A DNA stretch of 39,143 nt. Origin: a virus. A program made the position numbers and the translations under genes. The stretch lies in IMG/VR virus record IMGVR_UViG_3300044591_002226, positions 1-39,143 of that record. One strand, given 5' to 3'. The notes under the pieces are model-generated. The model ran no database searches, was not told the DNA's origin, and saw nothing but the letters and a program-made list of their open reading frames with translations. This document shows, in pieces, positions 8,119-16,127 of this stretch (within the stretch, counting starts at the first letter, position 1; each line of letters starts with the position of its first letter).

Positions 8119-8922
8119 TTAGAACTGAGCTGCCAGAGCGCGGACATCATCCGGGGTCGCGTCGCCGAACTTAATCGACGGCACGGCGAACTCGGCGTTG
8201 CCCTTGCCCGACTGAATCTCAGGCAGGAACTCCACGAACTTGGAGCTGTATCCATCCTTCCGGAGTTCGCCCGTGGCCTTGGCCGTGGCGATGGTCTTGA
8301 AGAACGCATCGTACGCGAAGGACTTCACGGAGTAGATCGCCGGGGCGTAGCGGACACCGCCAGCCTCGAACGGGAAGTGGTCATCCGGCACGCCCTCGGG
8401 CTGGGCCACGAGGACGAGACAGTTGGCCACGGTCTGGAACCACGACTTCGTGGACGAGGCACGCGGGTTCTCGCGGGACTCGCGCCAGTCGGTCGTGCCG
8501 TTGAGCTGCTCGACCTCCACGAGGCTCGTCGCGTACCCAGCGGGGTCGCCGAACTTCTTCGGCTTCTCCGCGTAGGTCTTCGACAGGAGCTTCACGAACA
8601 CCATCTTCCCGGTGACCGCCGACTTACCGTCGAGAGCCGGACGAGCGAGGGTGATCGCGTCCTTGAGCAGCAGGGCACCGAAGCCATGCTGCTGGAGGAG
8701 CTTCTTGTCCGACGTACCCTGCAGGAGCTTGAGCTTCGGCAGCGTGATGTCGGACGGGTCAACGTCGTCCGCGGCACCCGTGGCGACGATCTGATTTCCG
8801 GGGATTCGGGCGAGACCAGCCGAGGGGTTCTCATCGACCTCGACCTCCTCCACGGTGGACGCGGCTGCGGGGGCATTCGCGTTGATGGCGTTGTTCTTGA
8901 ACGATACGGTTTTCGTAGGCAT
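8119..8922 (-). CDS. Conserved replication-module protein, possibly ssDNA-binding
   Basis: The 267-residue protein has a low-complexity N-terminus (about 60 residues, Ala and acidic rich). Then come DITLPKLKLLQGTSDKK, a beta-rich middle and YAPAIYSVKSFAYDAFFKTIATAK. The lead-in LPKLKLLQG resembles phage proteins found beside recombination nucleases and polymerases, some of which are annotated as ssDNA-binding. I cannot assign a fold from sequence. Its position between a Cas4/RecB-like nuclease and PolA supports a role in DNA binding or annealing, by inference only. A 51-base gap precedes it, holding one GTATCCA copy (8943), making it one of the few spaced junctions in this operon. Confidence 0.7.
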   Translation of the reverse strand: MPTKTVSFKNNAINANAPAAASTVEEVEVDENPSAGLARIPGNQIVATGAADDVDPSDITLPKLKLLQGTSDKKLLQQHGFGALLLKDAITLARPALDGKSAVTGKMVFVKLLSKTYAEKPKKFGDPAGYATSLVEVEQLNGTTDWRESRENPRASSTKSWFQTVANCLVLVAQPEGVPDDHFPFEAGGVRYAPAIYSVKSFAYDAFFKTIATAKATGELRKDGYSSKFVEFLPEIQSGKGNAEFAVPSIKFGDATPDDVRALAAQF

Positions 8923-8973
8923 GTTATGCGTGTTTGGGTTTTGTATCCAGCAGCGGGATGCTGCCGAAAGTGA

Positions 8974-10167
8974 TTAGATGTCCACGGCGTCTTCCGTCGC
9001 GGACTTGTCCTCGGTAAGGTAGGTGTAGGGGTTGCCCTTCTTGACTGCGCCCACGTCTTCCAACGCGGACTGGAACTCCCGAAGAACCGCTGCACCTTTC
9101 CCCCGAGGAGCGGTCTTTTTGACGAGGTCTTCCACCTTCGTCAAGGGAAGCGACAGACATTCCTCAAATTGTTCCTGCGTGATGCCGTGCTGCATGGCCA
9201 CGTCGCGGACGGTGGCGAGCGAGACGATCTCCCGGTCAGCCTTGGTCACGAGACGCATGCCCGGCACCTCCACGCCCTCGGTGAGTACGGCGTCGCGGAT
9301 GCGCGTCTTGACGGACTTGCAGAACTTCTCCAGCACGCCAGCGAGCTGGTGCACGCGGCGCATGTCCTCGGGGTTCGTGAGGTACGCGGGACGCACCTCG
9401 GCGGGCACCTCGACGGACTGGTACTTCTTCGAGACGACGGTGGCGATCTTCTGCACCGCGGGGCACGTCGCGAGGTGCTGGCACCAGATGCAGAGATTGG
9501 TCGAGGGGTTCGGACGAATCTCGCCCTCCCACCCGTCGGCCTTGGCCTTCTTCTTCCGCTCGATCACGAGACGCAGGACCAGCTCCATCTGCGGCATGTC
9601 CTTCCGCGTGAAGACTTGCGTGTACTCTTCGAGACGCTTGGCGACCTCGATGTGCGGGTGGAAGAACACCACCATCACTTCGAGCACCTCGGGCCAACGC
9701 TGCATGACGGCGAGCGCGTACGCGATGCCCTGCAGGTTCTCCGAGGTCGGCGTGACGAGCTGCTTGCCGAACTTCCAATCGAGAATCGCCGCGAGCGTAC
9801 CCTGCTCGCCCCGCCCGATGATGAGCGTATCCGGGTAGCCACCCGTGATGCCCTCCCAACCGGCGGTGGACTCGTCCGGGGCGACCGCGAGGTACTGCTC
9901 GCGGATCACCTCCACTTCGAGCCCGCCGTCCTTGAGGTTCTTGATCACGTCGTCTTCGAGGTCAATGGCCCGCTGGACGGCAGCGACGTGGGACTCATCG
10001 TCCAAGGTCGAAAGGTCGCGGGTCTCCGCGGCCTTGTGCTGCAGCGTCCCCGCGATGGAGGCCGCTGAGTCGCGGCTGGCGTTCGTGAAGAACGCGCATT
10101 GCGCGGAGCTCTGCAGCGATGATGGGCTGTCCGGGTGGTGGCCGCGTTCAGTAGTTGTCTGGGTCAT
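8974..10167 (-). CDS. Cas4/RecB-like PD-(D/E)XK nuclease with predicted Fe-S cluster
   Basis: The 397-residue protein starts at MTQTTTERG; a 13-residue longer start would lie deep in the upstream gene. The nuclease core is SLQSSAQC (C24), TLQHKAAE (H44), GGYPDTLII (D113), AAILDWKFGK (D130, K132) and NLQGIAYALAVM (QxxxY-type motif). One early cysteine plus CIWCQHLATC later is the Cas4/AddB arrangement of four Cys that hold a 4Fe-4S cluster. Such phage nucleases resect DNA ends for recombination-dependent replication. It overlaps the upstream 75-aa gene by 20 bases. Confidence 0.88.
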   Translation of the reverse strand: MTQTTTERGHHPDSPSSLQSSAQCAFFTNASRDSAASIAGTLQHKAAETRDLSTLDDESHVAAVQRAIDLEDDVIKNLKDGGLEVEVIREQYLAVAPDESTAGWEGITGGYPDTLIIGRGEQGTLAAILDWKFGKQLVTPTSENLQGIAYALAVMQRWPEVLEVMVVFFHPHIEVAKRLEEYTQVFTRKDMPQMELVLRLVIERKKKAKADGWEGEIRPNPSTNLCIWCQHLATCPAVQKIATVVSKKYQSVEVPAEVRPAYLTNPEDMRRVHQLAGVLEKFCKSVKTRIRDAVLTEGVEVPGMRLVTKADREIVSLATVRDVAMQHGITQEQFEECLSLPLTKVEDLVKKTAPRGKGAAVLREFQSALEDVGAVKKGNPYTYLTEDKSATEDAVDI

Positions 10168-10375
10168 TTTCGATTTTTTCGGGTTCGTGTGTATCCATCG
10201 CGCCAACTCGGTTGGCGACTTGGAGGGTGACGAGGTGCTCGCGGAGTTCGGTCATCTCGTGGGTGGGGTACTGATCCGTCGAGCACGGGTGCTCAATGGC
10301 CCGGATCAGCAGGTACGCGAGCTTCGGGTCGGTGGTGACCCGCTGCTCGAACAGCTTTCGGTTGATGATGTACAT
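10148..10375 (-). CDS. Small unknown protein, 75 aa
   Basis: The sequence starts MYIINRKLFEQRVTTDPKLAYLLIRAIEHP and ends in an acidic tail, EPEKIENDPDNY. It has a helical N-terminal half and no recognisable motif. It sits in the leftward operon 3 bases after the upstream gene's stop and overlaps the start of the Cas4-like nuclease by 20 bases, so translation is probably coupled. A GTATCCA copy (10191) lies within it, read as Asp-Thr codons. Function unknown. Confidence 0.7.
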   Translation of the reverse strand: MYIINRKLFEQRVTTDPKLAYLLIRAIEHPCSTDQYPTHEMTELREHLVTLQVANRVGAMDTHEPEKIENDPDNY

Positions 10376-10378
10376 GGC

Positions 10379-10588
10379 TTAGGGTTGTGGGTTCTCGGGA
10401 CGAGATTCAAATTTGACAAGCCCGAACCGAATCCAGCGTCGTACTTCGCGCTGCAGTTCGCGGGACATGTTGAGCCACCTGCCGGTCGAGACGAACCTCT
10501 GCGCGTGGGCGTGGAAGTCGTCGTGGCTGATGGTACGGGTCAGCACGGCCCGGACGAACTCGTCGTCACTCATCGGGTTGGGGGTCAT
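10379..10588 (-). CDS. Small unknown protein, 69 aa
   Basis: The chosen start MTPNPMSDDEFVRAVL lies 4 bases after the upstream stop. An in-frame longer version would be inside the nuclease gene, and a second Met lies five codons in. The product is helical with a basic C-terminal half (SRELQREVRRWIRFGL). No motif is recognised. The tight spacing on both sides supports an operon gene. Function unknown. Confidence 0.7.
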   Translation of the reverse strand: MTPNPMSDDEFVRAVLTRTISHDDFHAHAQRFVSTGRWLNMSRELQREVRRWIRFGLVKFESRPENPQP

Positions 10589-10592
10589 ACAC

Positions 10593-11072
10593 CTAGAAAA
10601 AGTGGGGCTCGAAGTCGCCGAACAGGCTGATCGGAATGTATCCGTTTTTTCGCAGGGCCTGACCTCCATTGCAGCTCCGCTTGGTCGCGGTGATGTCGCA
10701 GTCGATCTTGGCAGCGAGGGTGCCGTCTGGGTGCACGATGTGAGCGACGCAGACGGCTTCGTCGGGTATGCTGTAGAGCACGACGTAGCCGGGGACGTAC
10801 AAGGCGTGGGCCACGTCCTGCATGGCCTCGATCTTCGACCACGTCAGAATGAGCGAGCCGAACCGCTGGAAATCCTCAACCGTGTTCTCCCGGCACTTGA
10901 TCTCGGCGACGGCGTGAACCTGACCGTCGCGGATGGACACGATGTCCAACGCGGCGGGCGTGTGCAACGGCGTGTGGTACACGAACGAGCTGCGGTAGAG
11001 CTCCTGCATGTAAGCCACGACCTTGCGCTCTTCCTCGACGTACCGCTGGCCTCTTTCAGTTAGAATATCCAT
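10593..11072 (-). CDS. PD-(D/E)XK nuclease-like protein
   Basis: The 159-residue protein starts at MDILTERGQRYV. The fold signature is TPAALDIVSIRDGQ (Asp near 43), then AVAEIKCREN (Glu 58, Lys 60), the D...ExK active site of small restriction-type, VRR-Nuc-like or Holliday-junction nucleases. No specificity domain is visible. It begins inside the end of the SF2 helicase gene (17-base overlap), suggesting that helicase and nuclease work together on branched or damaged DNA. The active-site pattern is clear; the substrate is not. Confidence 0.75.
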   Translation of the reverse strand: MDILTERGQRYVEEERKVVAYMQELYRSSFVYHTPLHTPAALDIVSIRDGQVHAVAEIKCRENTVEDFQRFGSLILTWSKIEAMQDVAHALYVPGYVVLYSIPDEAVCVAHIVHPDGTLAAKIDCDITATKRSCNGGQALRKNGYIPISLFGDFEPHFF

Positions 11073-12153
11073 GGATGATGTACCCGAGGTCTTCGTAGAC
11101 CCGCAGGCGGGCCTTCCACTGCGCGTGCGCGAACGTGAGCCCACGGTCGGCGAAGTCGTAGACGATGCCGCAGGTCTTTCCCGCGTGCGGGCGCATCACA
11201 CGCCCGGCGCGTTGGATGGTCTTGGTGGCTGAACGCCCGCCCGCGGCGAGGATGAGCACCGAGGCGCGTGGGAAATCTGCGCCTTCGTCAAGGAGCGACG
11301 TGGCCACGGCGCACTTCAGCGAGCCGTCGCGCAGCGCGTCCGTCAGCTCCTTGCGCTTCTTCGCGCCGAGCTTGGAGTGGATACACGCTGCGCCGACGAC
11401 TGACTCTGCCAGATACTCGCCGTGCTCGATAGACCCCACGAGGATGATCACCGTCTCGCCCTTGGCCATCTCCTGCTCCGCGGTGCGGATGATGGCTGCG
11501 TTCCGCGCTGCGTCGTTGCGCAGGTGGTCGGAGGTGTACTGCCAGATGACGCGACGGCGGTGCTCGTGCTCCGGGATCGCTCGGAAGATGCGCGTGCGTC
11601 GCAGCACCTCGCGTTCGACCTGCGGCTCAATCTCGCCGTCGTAGCCCCGAGGCCAGTCGATGTCGAGGACGTGAACGTGGCCGGGCACGAGGTGTCCTCC
11701 GGCCATCACGTCGGCTCGGTCGATCTCGATGAACTCAAGGAAAGTCTGCTGGACCGACGTGTTCCGGTCCTTGTCGTCGGTCCACGGCGTGGCCGACAGG
11801 CCCCAGAGGTGGCGGGCCTTCGCGCTCGAATCGATCATGGCCCTCCACGTCGCCGCAGGCGAATGGTGGGCCTCGTCGATCACGACGATGGTGTATCCAC
11901 TCAGGTCAGGCTGGGCGGCGACGCAGGCGACCATCGGGTCTTCCACGCCAGCCCGCTGGAGCGCGGCCTCGGCCTGAGCGCACTGCTCCCGGGTGTTGGC
12001 GAGCCACGCAACGCGGTCGCCTGAGCGCAGCACCTTGGCGCACGCCGCAGCACCGATCACGGTCTTGCCGCTCCCGGCGGGCGCGATCACGAAGGCCCGG
12101 GATCGGTCCACGAGGAAATCGAGGGCCTCGACTTGGTAGGGGCGGAGGTTCAT
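11056..12153 (-). CDS. Superfamily 2 DNA/RNA helicase (RAD25/UvsW-like)
   Basis: The 365-residue ATPase has all main SF2 motifs: LRPYQ (Q-like motif, residues 3-7), APAGSGKT (motif I, about 24-31), VVIDEAHH (motif II, DEAH), GLSATPW (motif III), VATSLLDEGADFP (motif V) and QRAGRVMRP (motif VI). The compact size and LRPYQVEAL start resemble phage UvsW/RAD25-type helicases that remodel forks and R-loops. It overlaps the metalloprotease-like gene by 4 bases upstream and the nuclease gene by 17 downstream. Confidence 0.92.
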   Translation of the reverse strand: MNLRPYQVEALDFLVDRSRAFVIAPAGSGKTVIGAAACAKVLRSGDRVAWLANTREQCAQAEAALQRAGVEDPMVACVAAQPDLSGYTIVVIDEAHHSPAATWRAMIDSSAKARHLWGLSATPWTDDKDRNTSVQQTFLEFIEIDRADVMAGGHLVPGHVHVLDIDWPRGYDGEIEPQVEREVLRRTRIFRAIPEHEHRRRVIWQYTSDHLRNDAARNAAIIRTAEQEMAKGETVIILVGSIEHGEYLAESVVGAACIHSKLGAKKRKELTDALRDGSLKCAVATSLLDEGADFPRASVLILAAGGRSATKTIQRAGRVMRPHAGKTCGIVYDFADRGLTFAHAQWKARLRVYEDLGYIIHGYSN

Positions 12154-12578
12154 CGGCGGGCCTTTTCCATTTCAGCGAGGCAGCGGCGCACGAGCGAGTC
12201 GTGCAGGTAGGTGTAAGCCTCCTCGGTGTGCCGGTTAAAATTCAGGCCACGGCTCCGTAGCATGGACGCCGTGGTGTGGAGGCACTCGTGAGCGAGCGTC
12301 CCGATGTCGTCGGGGGTCCACTCGAACTTCCGGAGGCAGATGAGGTAGAGTTCGTGCTGCTTGTCCGAAAGTTCGAGGGACCACGCGCACCACGGGTCAA
12401 GCCGAGGGATCGCGCCGACGTACTCAGGAAACGTCCTCGCGATGTACGACTCCATGCCTTTTGTATCCACGTCCCAGCACACCTGCACGGTTGCGTTGTA
12501 CACCGGCTCCTCGAACCACCCGGTCCAGAATCGATGGGCACGCACGAAGTGCGGGCTGCTGAGACGCGGCGTTTTCAT
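12150..12578 (-). CDS. HExxH zinc metalloprotease-like protein
   Basis: The 142-residue protein has GTLAHECLHTTASML with HECLH at 97-101, the zinc-binding HExxH motif, followed by NRHTEEAYTYLHDSL. There an acidic residue at 119/120 could be the third ligand, as in gluzincins and ImmA-like peptidases. There is no signal peptide. Similar small HExxH proteins occur in phage early regions, where they may cleave host regulators; none is proven here. It overlaps both neighbours by 4 bases. The metalloprotease fold is a motif-based call and the substrate is unknown. Confidence 0.72.
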   Translation of the reverse strand: MKTPRLSSPHFVRAHRFWTGWFEEPVYNATVQVCWDVDTKGMESYIARTFPEYVGAIPRLDPWCAWSLELSDKQHELYLICLRKFEWTPDDIGTLAHECLHTTASMLRSRGLNFNRHTEEAYTYLHDSLVRRCLAEMEKARR

Positions 12579-13570
12579 CGGGCCGACTGGAGCATGCGGC
12601 GGCAGGTCAGCACCGCGTTGTTTAGGTTGGCGAACACGTTGTCGCGGAGCTGGGTTCCGCGGTTGGTGGCGAGCTTCAACTCGCAGATGTCGGCCACGAG
12701 GCGCGACTCGTCGAGGACGCGGAGTAACCTGTCCACGTCGGGCAACGCAGCGAGCTTCGCCTGACGGACCTCTTCCTCGGCCTTGGCGCGGGCCGCTTTG
12801 GCCGCTTCTTCGGCTTTACGGGCCACCTCAGCGCGGAGGGCCTCCTCGGCCTTGGCCTTGGCTTCCGACTCGATTCTGGCCTGCTGCTCGGCCTCCTCAC
12901 GGGCCTTCCGCTCGATGGCCAGACGTGCGTCCGCCTCGGCCTTGGCCTTGGCCTCCGCCTCGATCCGGGCCTTGCGTTCCTCGGCGAGACGAGCCTCCGC
13001 TTCGGCACGGGCCTTGGCCTCCGCCTGCTCACGCTGGCGGCGTTCCTCCGCGAGACGGGCCTCCGCCTCAGCCTTGACCCGTGCGACCTCCTGCCGCTGC
13101 GCGAGGATGGCCTGCGCCTGCTTGAGCAGGGCCGCGTAGTCGTCGTCCGACAGTTTACCGAGGTCCACGCCAATGGCCGTGTAATCGATCTGAGCCAGCT
13201 CGGCGGCGCGAGCCGTGGCACGGGCCTTGGTCTCGGCCTCGATGCGTCGGGCCTCGGCCTTCTCGATGGCGTCGAGGTGGTCCTCCAGCGGGATGATGGT
13301 GCTTTCGATGGCGCGAAACGCGGCGTCAATGGCCCGGCCACGGACGAGGATGTGCTCCTTCAGCTCGTCCTTCTTGTGCCCGGCCTCCACGCGAATTTTC
13401 TTCAGCGTGAGGCGCGAGGCGCGAGCGACTTTCGGGTCGGTCACTTCAGCGACCTTGGTCTGCCAGTCCATCGCCTGCAGCCAGAACGGGCGCAGGGCCT
13501 GCTTGATCGAGAGCTGGCCGTCATAGTCGAGGCCGCTCGTGTTGAGTACGAGTTCTAGGTTGGTGCTCAT
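12575..13570 (-). CDS. Long coiled-coil protein (TolA-like repeats)
   Basis: The 331-residue protein starts at MSTNLELVLN. The N-terminal 130 residues are helical (LTLKKIRVEAGHKKDELKEH). Residues about 165-285 are a continuous Ala/Glu/Lys/Arg coiled coil built from near-repeats of AEARLAEERK. The C-terminal domain (about 290-331) ends NLNNAVLTCRRMLQSAR. Phage proteins with this plan are usually annotated only as coiled-coil or DUF1351-like. The repetitive codons make the opposite strand also look open. A scaffold for replication complexes is possible but unsupported. Confidence 0.82.
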   Translation of the reverse strand: MSTNLELVLNTSGLDYDGQLSIKQALRPFWLQAMDWQTKVAEVTDPKVARASRLTLKKIRVEAGHKKDELKEHILVRGRAIDAAFRAIESTIIPLEDHLDAIEKAEARRIEAETKARATARAAELAQIDYTAIGVDLGKLSDDDYAALLKQAQAILAQRQEVARVKAEAEARLAEERRQREQAEAKARAEAEARLAEERKARIEAEAKAKAEADARLAIERKAREEAEQQARIESEAKAKAEEALRAEVARKAEEAAKAARAKAEEEVRQAKLAALPDVDRLLRVLDESRLVADICELKLATNRGTQLRDNVFANLNNAVLTCRRMLQSAR

Positions 13571-13575
13571 GGGAA

Positions 13576-14121
13576 TCAGTAGTTGTCGGGAATGCGGAGG
13601 ATGCGGTGCGCGATGTACTTGGCCCACCAGTACACGGTGAGACCGATGGATCGCCACCAGAGGTGTTTGGCGGGGGTGTCGATGAAAAGCGGCTTACAGC
13701 CCCAGCGGTAGCAGTAGGTGACGGGCTTGCCGTCCGTGGCGCGGACGTTGGTCAGGACGTTGTCGCGGCTCGTGTCGAAATTCAGGGAATGCCAATTCCC
13801 AAACTCGAAATCAACGGCCTCGCCGTGCGCTTCGAGGAGCCAGTTGGTGAACGAGTTGTAGTGGCTCCCGCCCTTACACGTCACGACGTACCGGCCCACG
13901 GGCTTCACCCGGAAATCAATCAGCAGGTTGGTGCAGGACTCGCGACCGAGGTCGAGCACGTCCTCCTTCGATCCGACGACGTAGAAGTCCTTGAACGTCG
14001 AGCTTGTGCATTGGAATACCTTCATCGTGTCGCTGTAGGTCGGTAGGTCTGGGACCAGTACGCCGTTCGCGACGGTGATACCGTCGAGGTTCTCGTAGGA
14101 GTGGTAGTTTTTGTCGGGCAT
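13576..14121 (-). CDS. Unknown protein, 181 aa
   Basis: The start is MPDKNYHSYENLDG; the longer in-frame extension would run through the membrane miniprotein gene. The product is mixed alpha-beta with a Trp-rich C-terminus (HLWWRSIGLTVYWWAKY) that could be membrane-associated. Several Cys are spaced CTSS, SCTN, TCKGG, YCYRWGC. No family recognised. It lies between the coiled-coil gene (5-base gap) and the membrane miniprotein (1-base gap), so it is clearly in the operon. Confidence 0.72.
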   Translation of the reverse strand: MPDKNYHSYENLDGITVANGVLVPDLPTYSDTMKVFQCTSSTFKDFYVVGSKEDVLDLGRESCTNLLIDFRVKPVGRYVVTCKGGSHYNSFTNWLLEAHGEAVDFEFGNWHSLNFDTSRDNVLTNVRATDGKPVTYCYRWGCKPLFIDTPAKHLWWRSIGLTVYWWAKYIAHRILRIPDNY

Positions 14122-14122
14122 G

Positions 14123-14308
14123 TTAAGCGAGGTAGAGGGCCAACCAGAGAGCGACACTGAGCACGAGTGCAGAGGTGGCACAAAGGGCCTTGAAAACAAA
14201 CTCACGCAGCGGTGCTCTTTCGAGGTAGGACTGGTAGGCGTCATCAACGAGGTATAAGGTCGCGCAGGACGCGAGGACGGACAAGACGAGAGTGAGTATG
14301 GGTAGCAT
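14123..14308 (-). CDS. Two-helix membrane miniprotein, 61 aa
   Basis: The hydrophobic N-terminal segment MLPILTLVLSVLASCATLYL and C-terminal segment ALCATSALVLSVALWLALYLA flank a charged loop (DDAYQSYLERAPLREF). Two transmembrane helices with both ends on one side is a holin-like or superinfection-exclusion-like plan. Its position near the start of the early leftward operon argues against a holin and for an early membrane function. Function unknown. Confidence 0.68.
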   Translation of the reverse strand: MLPILTLVLSVLASCATLYLVDDAYQSYLERAPLREFVFKALCATSALVLSVALWLALYLA

Positions 14309-14310
14309 GG

Positions 14311-14703
14311 TTACAGGTTATCTCTGAGGATGCGGCGACCGACACGCGTCAGTGTCCCGCGTGACACTCCGACCTCCTCGGCCAGACGCTCGGCCAGACC
14401 GGGCTGCAGGCGACGCTTGTCCTTTGGGGTCGTGGCCCAACGACGAGCGGCCTCGACGACGGCGGCACTGACGCGCATCCCGGGGATGAGGCCAGAGGTC
14501 GAGTCAACCCCCGCGCCGTGTGCGCCTTTGGGTCGTGGGGCGGCGGGTCGTTGGGGGTTGCGTTCGAGCTTGATCATGGAGCGGATGCCCTCGGCGATGA
14601 TCAGCTCTCTCTTGGCCCGTTCGCAGAATCGCTCGTAGTAGCGGGCGCACGACGTTTCGGGGCTCAGGCTCGACTCGGCGAATACAATGCGCGTGAACGT
14701 CAT
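14311..14703 (-). CDS. Putative HTH DNA-binding protein, 130 aa
   Basis: The C-terminal 35 residues read LAERLAEEVGVSRGTLTRVGRRILR, a clear helix-turn-helix with the AeevGVSrgTLtRv pattern. A basic Pro-rich linker (PQRPAAPRPKG) separates it from an N-terminal helical part. The gene overlaps the ribbon-helix-helix gene by 4 bases and is second in the leftward operon, next to the divergent control region, which fits a transcriptional regulator of the early switch. The target operator is not proven; the palindrome at 14976-14994 is a candidate. Confidence 0.72.
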   Translation of the reverse strand: MTFTRIVFAESSLSPETSCARYYERFCERAKRELIIAEGIRSMIKLERNPQRPAAPRPKGAHGAGVDSTSGLIPGMRVSAAVVEAARRWATTPKDKRRLQPGLAERLAEEVGVSRGTLTRVGRRILRDNL

Positions 14704-14933
14704 CGGCGGGTCTTCTTTGTGCTGCGCTTCTTCGTCTTCCCGGCGGGGGTCTCAGCCGCGTATCCACGGACGATCTCGCGGACCACGTCGGACATCGAGA
14801 GGTCACGCTCGGCGGCGAACGCCTTGAGCTTTTCAATTTGCTCCGGTCGGAGCACCACTGACATTTTCGTGTTCATCGGAGTCCACCCTGCACGCGGCCC
14901 TCGTTTGGGCACGCCTTTTCCGTTTGTATCCAT
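14700..14933 (-). CDS. Ribbon-helix-helix (CopG/Arc-type) DNA-binding protein
   Basis: The 77-residue basic protein carries TKMSVVLRPEQIEKLKAFA then ERDLSMSDVVREIVRGYA, a textbook RHH fold (one beta strand, two helices) that binds DNA as a dimer, with a Lys/Arg-rich tail. It is the first gene of the leftward replication operon, next to the divergent region. Autoregulation is therefore likely but inferred. The first ATG (14933) overlaps a GTATCCA copy; a second Met at 14876 starts right at the RHH strand and could be the true start. Confidence 0.8.
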   Translation of the reverse strand: MDTNGKGVPKRGPRAGWTPMNTKMSVVLRPEQIEKLKAFAAERDLSMSDVVREIVRGYAAETPAGKTKKRSTKKTRR

Positions 14934-14975
14934 CCTTCAATACAGAGAGTGTTTCGTAAGTCGTTGGTATACCGT

Positions 14976-14994
14976 ATTTTCCAGATCGGAAAAT
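14976..14994. promoter_or_regulatory. Palindromic operator candidate between divergent promoters
   Basis: ATTTTCC and GGAAAAT form perfect 7-base arms around AGATC. The site lies just upstream of the leftward TATACC box and 12 bases before the rightward promoter box, so a dimeric repressor here could control both directions. The RHH and HTH proteins encoded directly to the left are the natural candidates; binding is inferred. Confidence 0.55.
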
Positions 14995-15006
14995 TTCTGA
15001 AGTTTT

Positions 15007-15057
15007 TTGAAAATAGTGCTTGCAACAATCACTGGGGTCTGATCCACTCTGTCTCGT
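15007..15057 (+). promoter_or_regulatory. Rightward cassette promoter, copy 1
   Basis: TTGAAAATAGTGCTTGCAACAAT-type box (15007-15029), then 17 bases, then CTCTGTCTCGT (15047-15057). The next ATG is at 15077 and has no Shine-Dalgarno. The same two boxes with identical 17-base spacing recur at 17444, 19091 and 19642. Confidence 0.65.
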
Positions 15058-15076
15058 CAACCTATTACTCACTCCC

Positions 15077-15280
15077 ATGACATCCACCGTCACTACGCAA
15101 CGCACCCCAGTCCGCTACGCAACCATTCAAGACATTCCTTCGCGCTATAACTTCGCGGAGGCCATGCCCAACTCGACATTTCCGGAGTATTGGCATGCGC
15201 GCACCCGCTACGCAACGGCAACCCACCGCATTTTTCGTTTGTTTAACGGCAAAGTGCTCCGAGTAGTGCGTTTTTACTAA
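15077..15280 (+). CDS. Small unknown protein, 67 aa
   Basis: The start MTSTVTTQRTPVRYATI follows cassette promoter copy 1; the upstream in-frame ATG lies inside the promoter box and is rejected. The product is basic and aromatic with a strand-rich C-terminus (HRIFRLFNGKVLRVVRFY). There is no recognised motif and no Shine-Dalgarno. As the first gene to the right of the divergent region it is probably expressed early. Function unknown. Confidence 0.6.
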   Translation: MTSTVTTQRTPVRYATIQDIPSRYNFAEAMPNSTFPEYWHARTRYATATHRIFRLFNGKVLRVVRFY

Positions 15281-15317
15281 ATTTTCGTCTGAAACCATAA
15301 CCTGAATACATAATAAC

Positions 15318-16127
15318 ATGAACCTCGATACTGTCCGCCACCTCGCACCCGCAGCGTTCGCCATCACCCCGGACGCCAGCCTGTCTGACTCCTACAGCCA
15401 CGTTACCACTGCCCACGTCCTCGACGCCCTGCAGCAGGACGGCTGGACCATCACGGACGCCCGCCAGCCCCGCACCCGCACCGGCAGCGTGGACCACAAG
15501 AAGCACGAGATCAGCCTGACCCACCGCGACCTGCCGACGCACGCCGAGGGCTCCCCGCTCCTGCGCCTGAGCAACAGCAGCGACGGTGGGCACGCGTTCA
15601 GGCTCATTGGCGGCTTCCTCCGAGCGGCGTGCACGAACCAGCTCTACACCGGCATCAAGGTGGTCGGCGGCGTGTTTTATCACCGCGGCGGCGGGCTGGA
15701 GGACCGCATCGTCGCTGGTGCCCGCGAGGCCCGGGCCAACTTCGACAAAGTCATCTCCATCGTGGACCTCTGGCGGCAGATCGAACTCAACCCCGAGCAG
15801 CGTCGCGATATCGCCATCGCCGCCGTCGCGGCCCGGTGGCCGGGCGGGGCCGGGGCTCCCGTGTTCGCCGACTACCACGGCATGCTGCGGCCCCGCCGCT
15901 GGGGCGACGAGGGTCGTGACCTCTGGTCCACGTTCAACAGGGCTCAGGAGGCCGTCATGCGCGGCGGATTCGAGGCGTCGTTCGCCCGCTTCAACGACGA
16001 GGGCGAGCGTATCCCCGGTTTGAACACGCGGTACGTCCGCAAGGTGACGAGCCTCACTGCGACCCAGCGCATCAATACCCAGCTCTGGGACCATGCGGCC
16101 CTTGTCGCCGGGTCCATCACCGTCTGA
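15318..16127 (+). CDS. DUF932 family protein
   Basis: The 269-residue protein shows the DUF932 order: an N-terminal YSHVTTAHVLDALQQDGW; a HEISLTH segment; SNSSDGGHAFRLIGGFLRAACTN (the family's conserved S...G...A..RxxCTN core, about residues 90-115); H at YHRGGG; and the helical C-terminal half with WSTFNRAQEAVMRGGF. DUF932 proteins are common on phages and plasmids, sometimes near DNA metabolism genes, with no established activity. A 37-base gap separates it from the previous gene. It is followed by a strong terminator. Confidence 0.85.
   Translation: MNLDTVRHLAPAAFAITPDASLSDSYSHVTTAHVLDALQQDGWTITDARQPRTRTGSVDHKKHEISLTHRDLPTHAEGSPLLRLSNSSDGGHAFRLIGGFLRAACTNQLYTGIKVVGGVFYHRGGGLEDRIVAGAREARANFDKVISIVDLWRQIELNPEQRRDIAIAAVAARWPGGAGAPVFADYHGMLRPRRWGDEGRDLWSTFNRAQEAVMRGGFEASFARFNDEGERIPGLNTRYVRKVTSLTATQRINTQLWDHAALVAGSITV

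Larger units (their letters stand above)
14934..15076. promoter_or_regulatory. Divergent early control region
   Basis: This gap separates the leftward replication operon from the rightward cassettes. It holds a leftward -10-like GGTATACC (14966-14973, itself palindromic), which matches the phage TATACT class on the minus strand with an A-rich stretch upstream. It also holds the perfect inverted repeat ATTTTCC-N5-GGAAAAT (14976-14994) and the rightward cassette promoter box 1 (15007-15029) and box 2 (15047-15057). It is AT-rich compared with its surroundings. Confidence 0.7.

Noticed and set aside
15007-15057. Sigma-54 promoter reading of the TTGCA in the cassette boxes
   Set aside because: No GG at the -24 position in any of the four copies.
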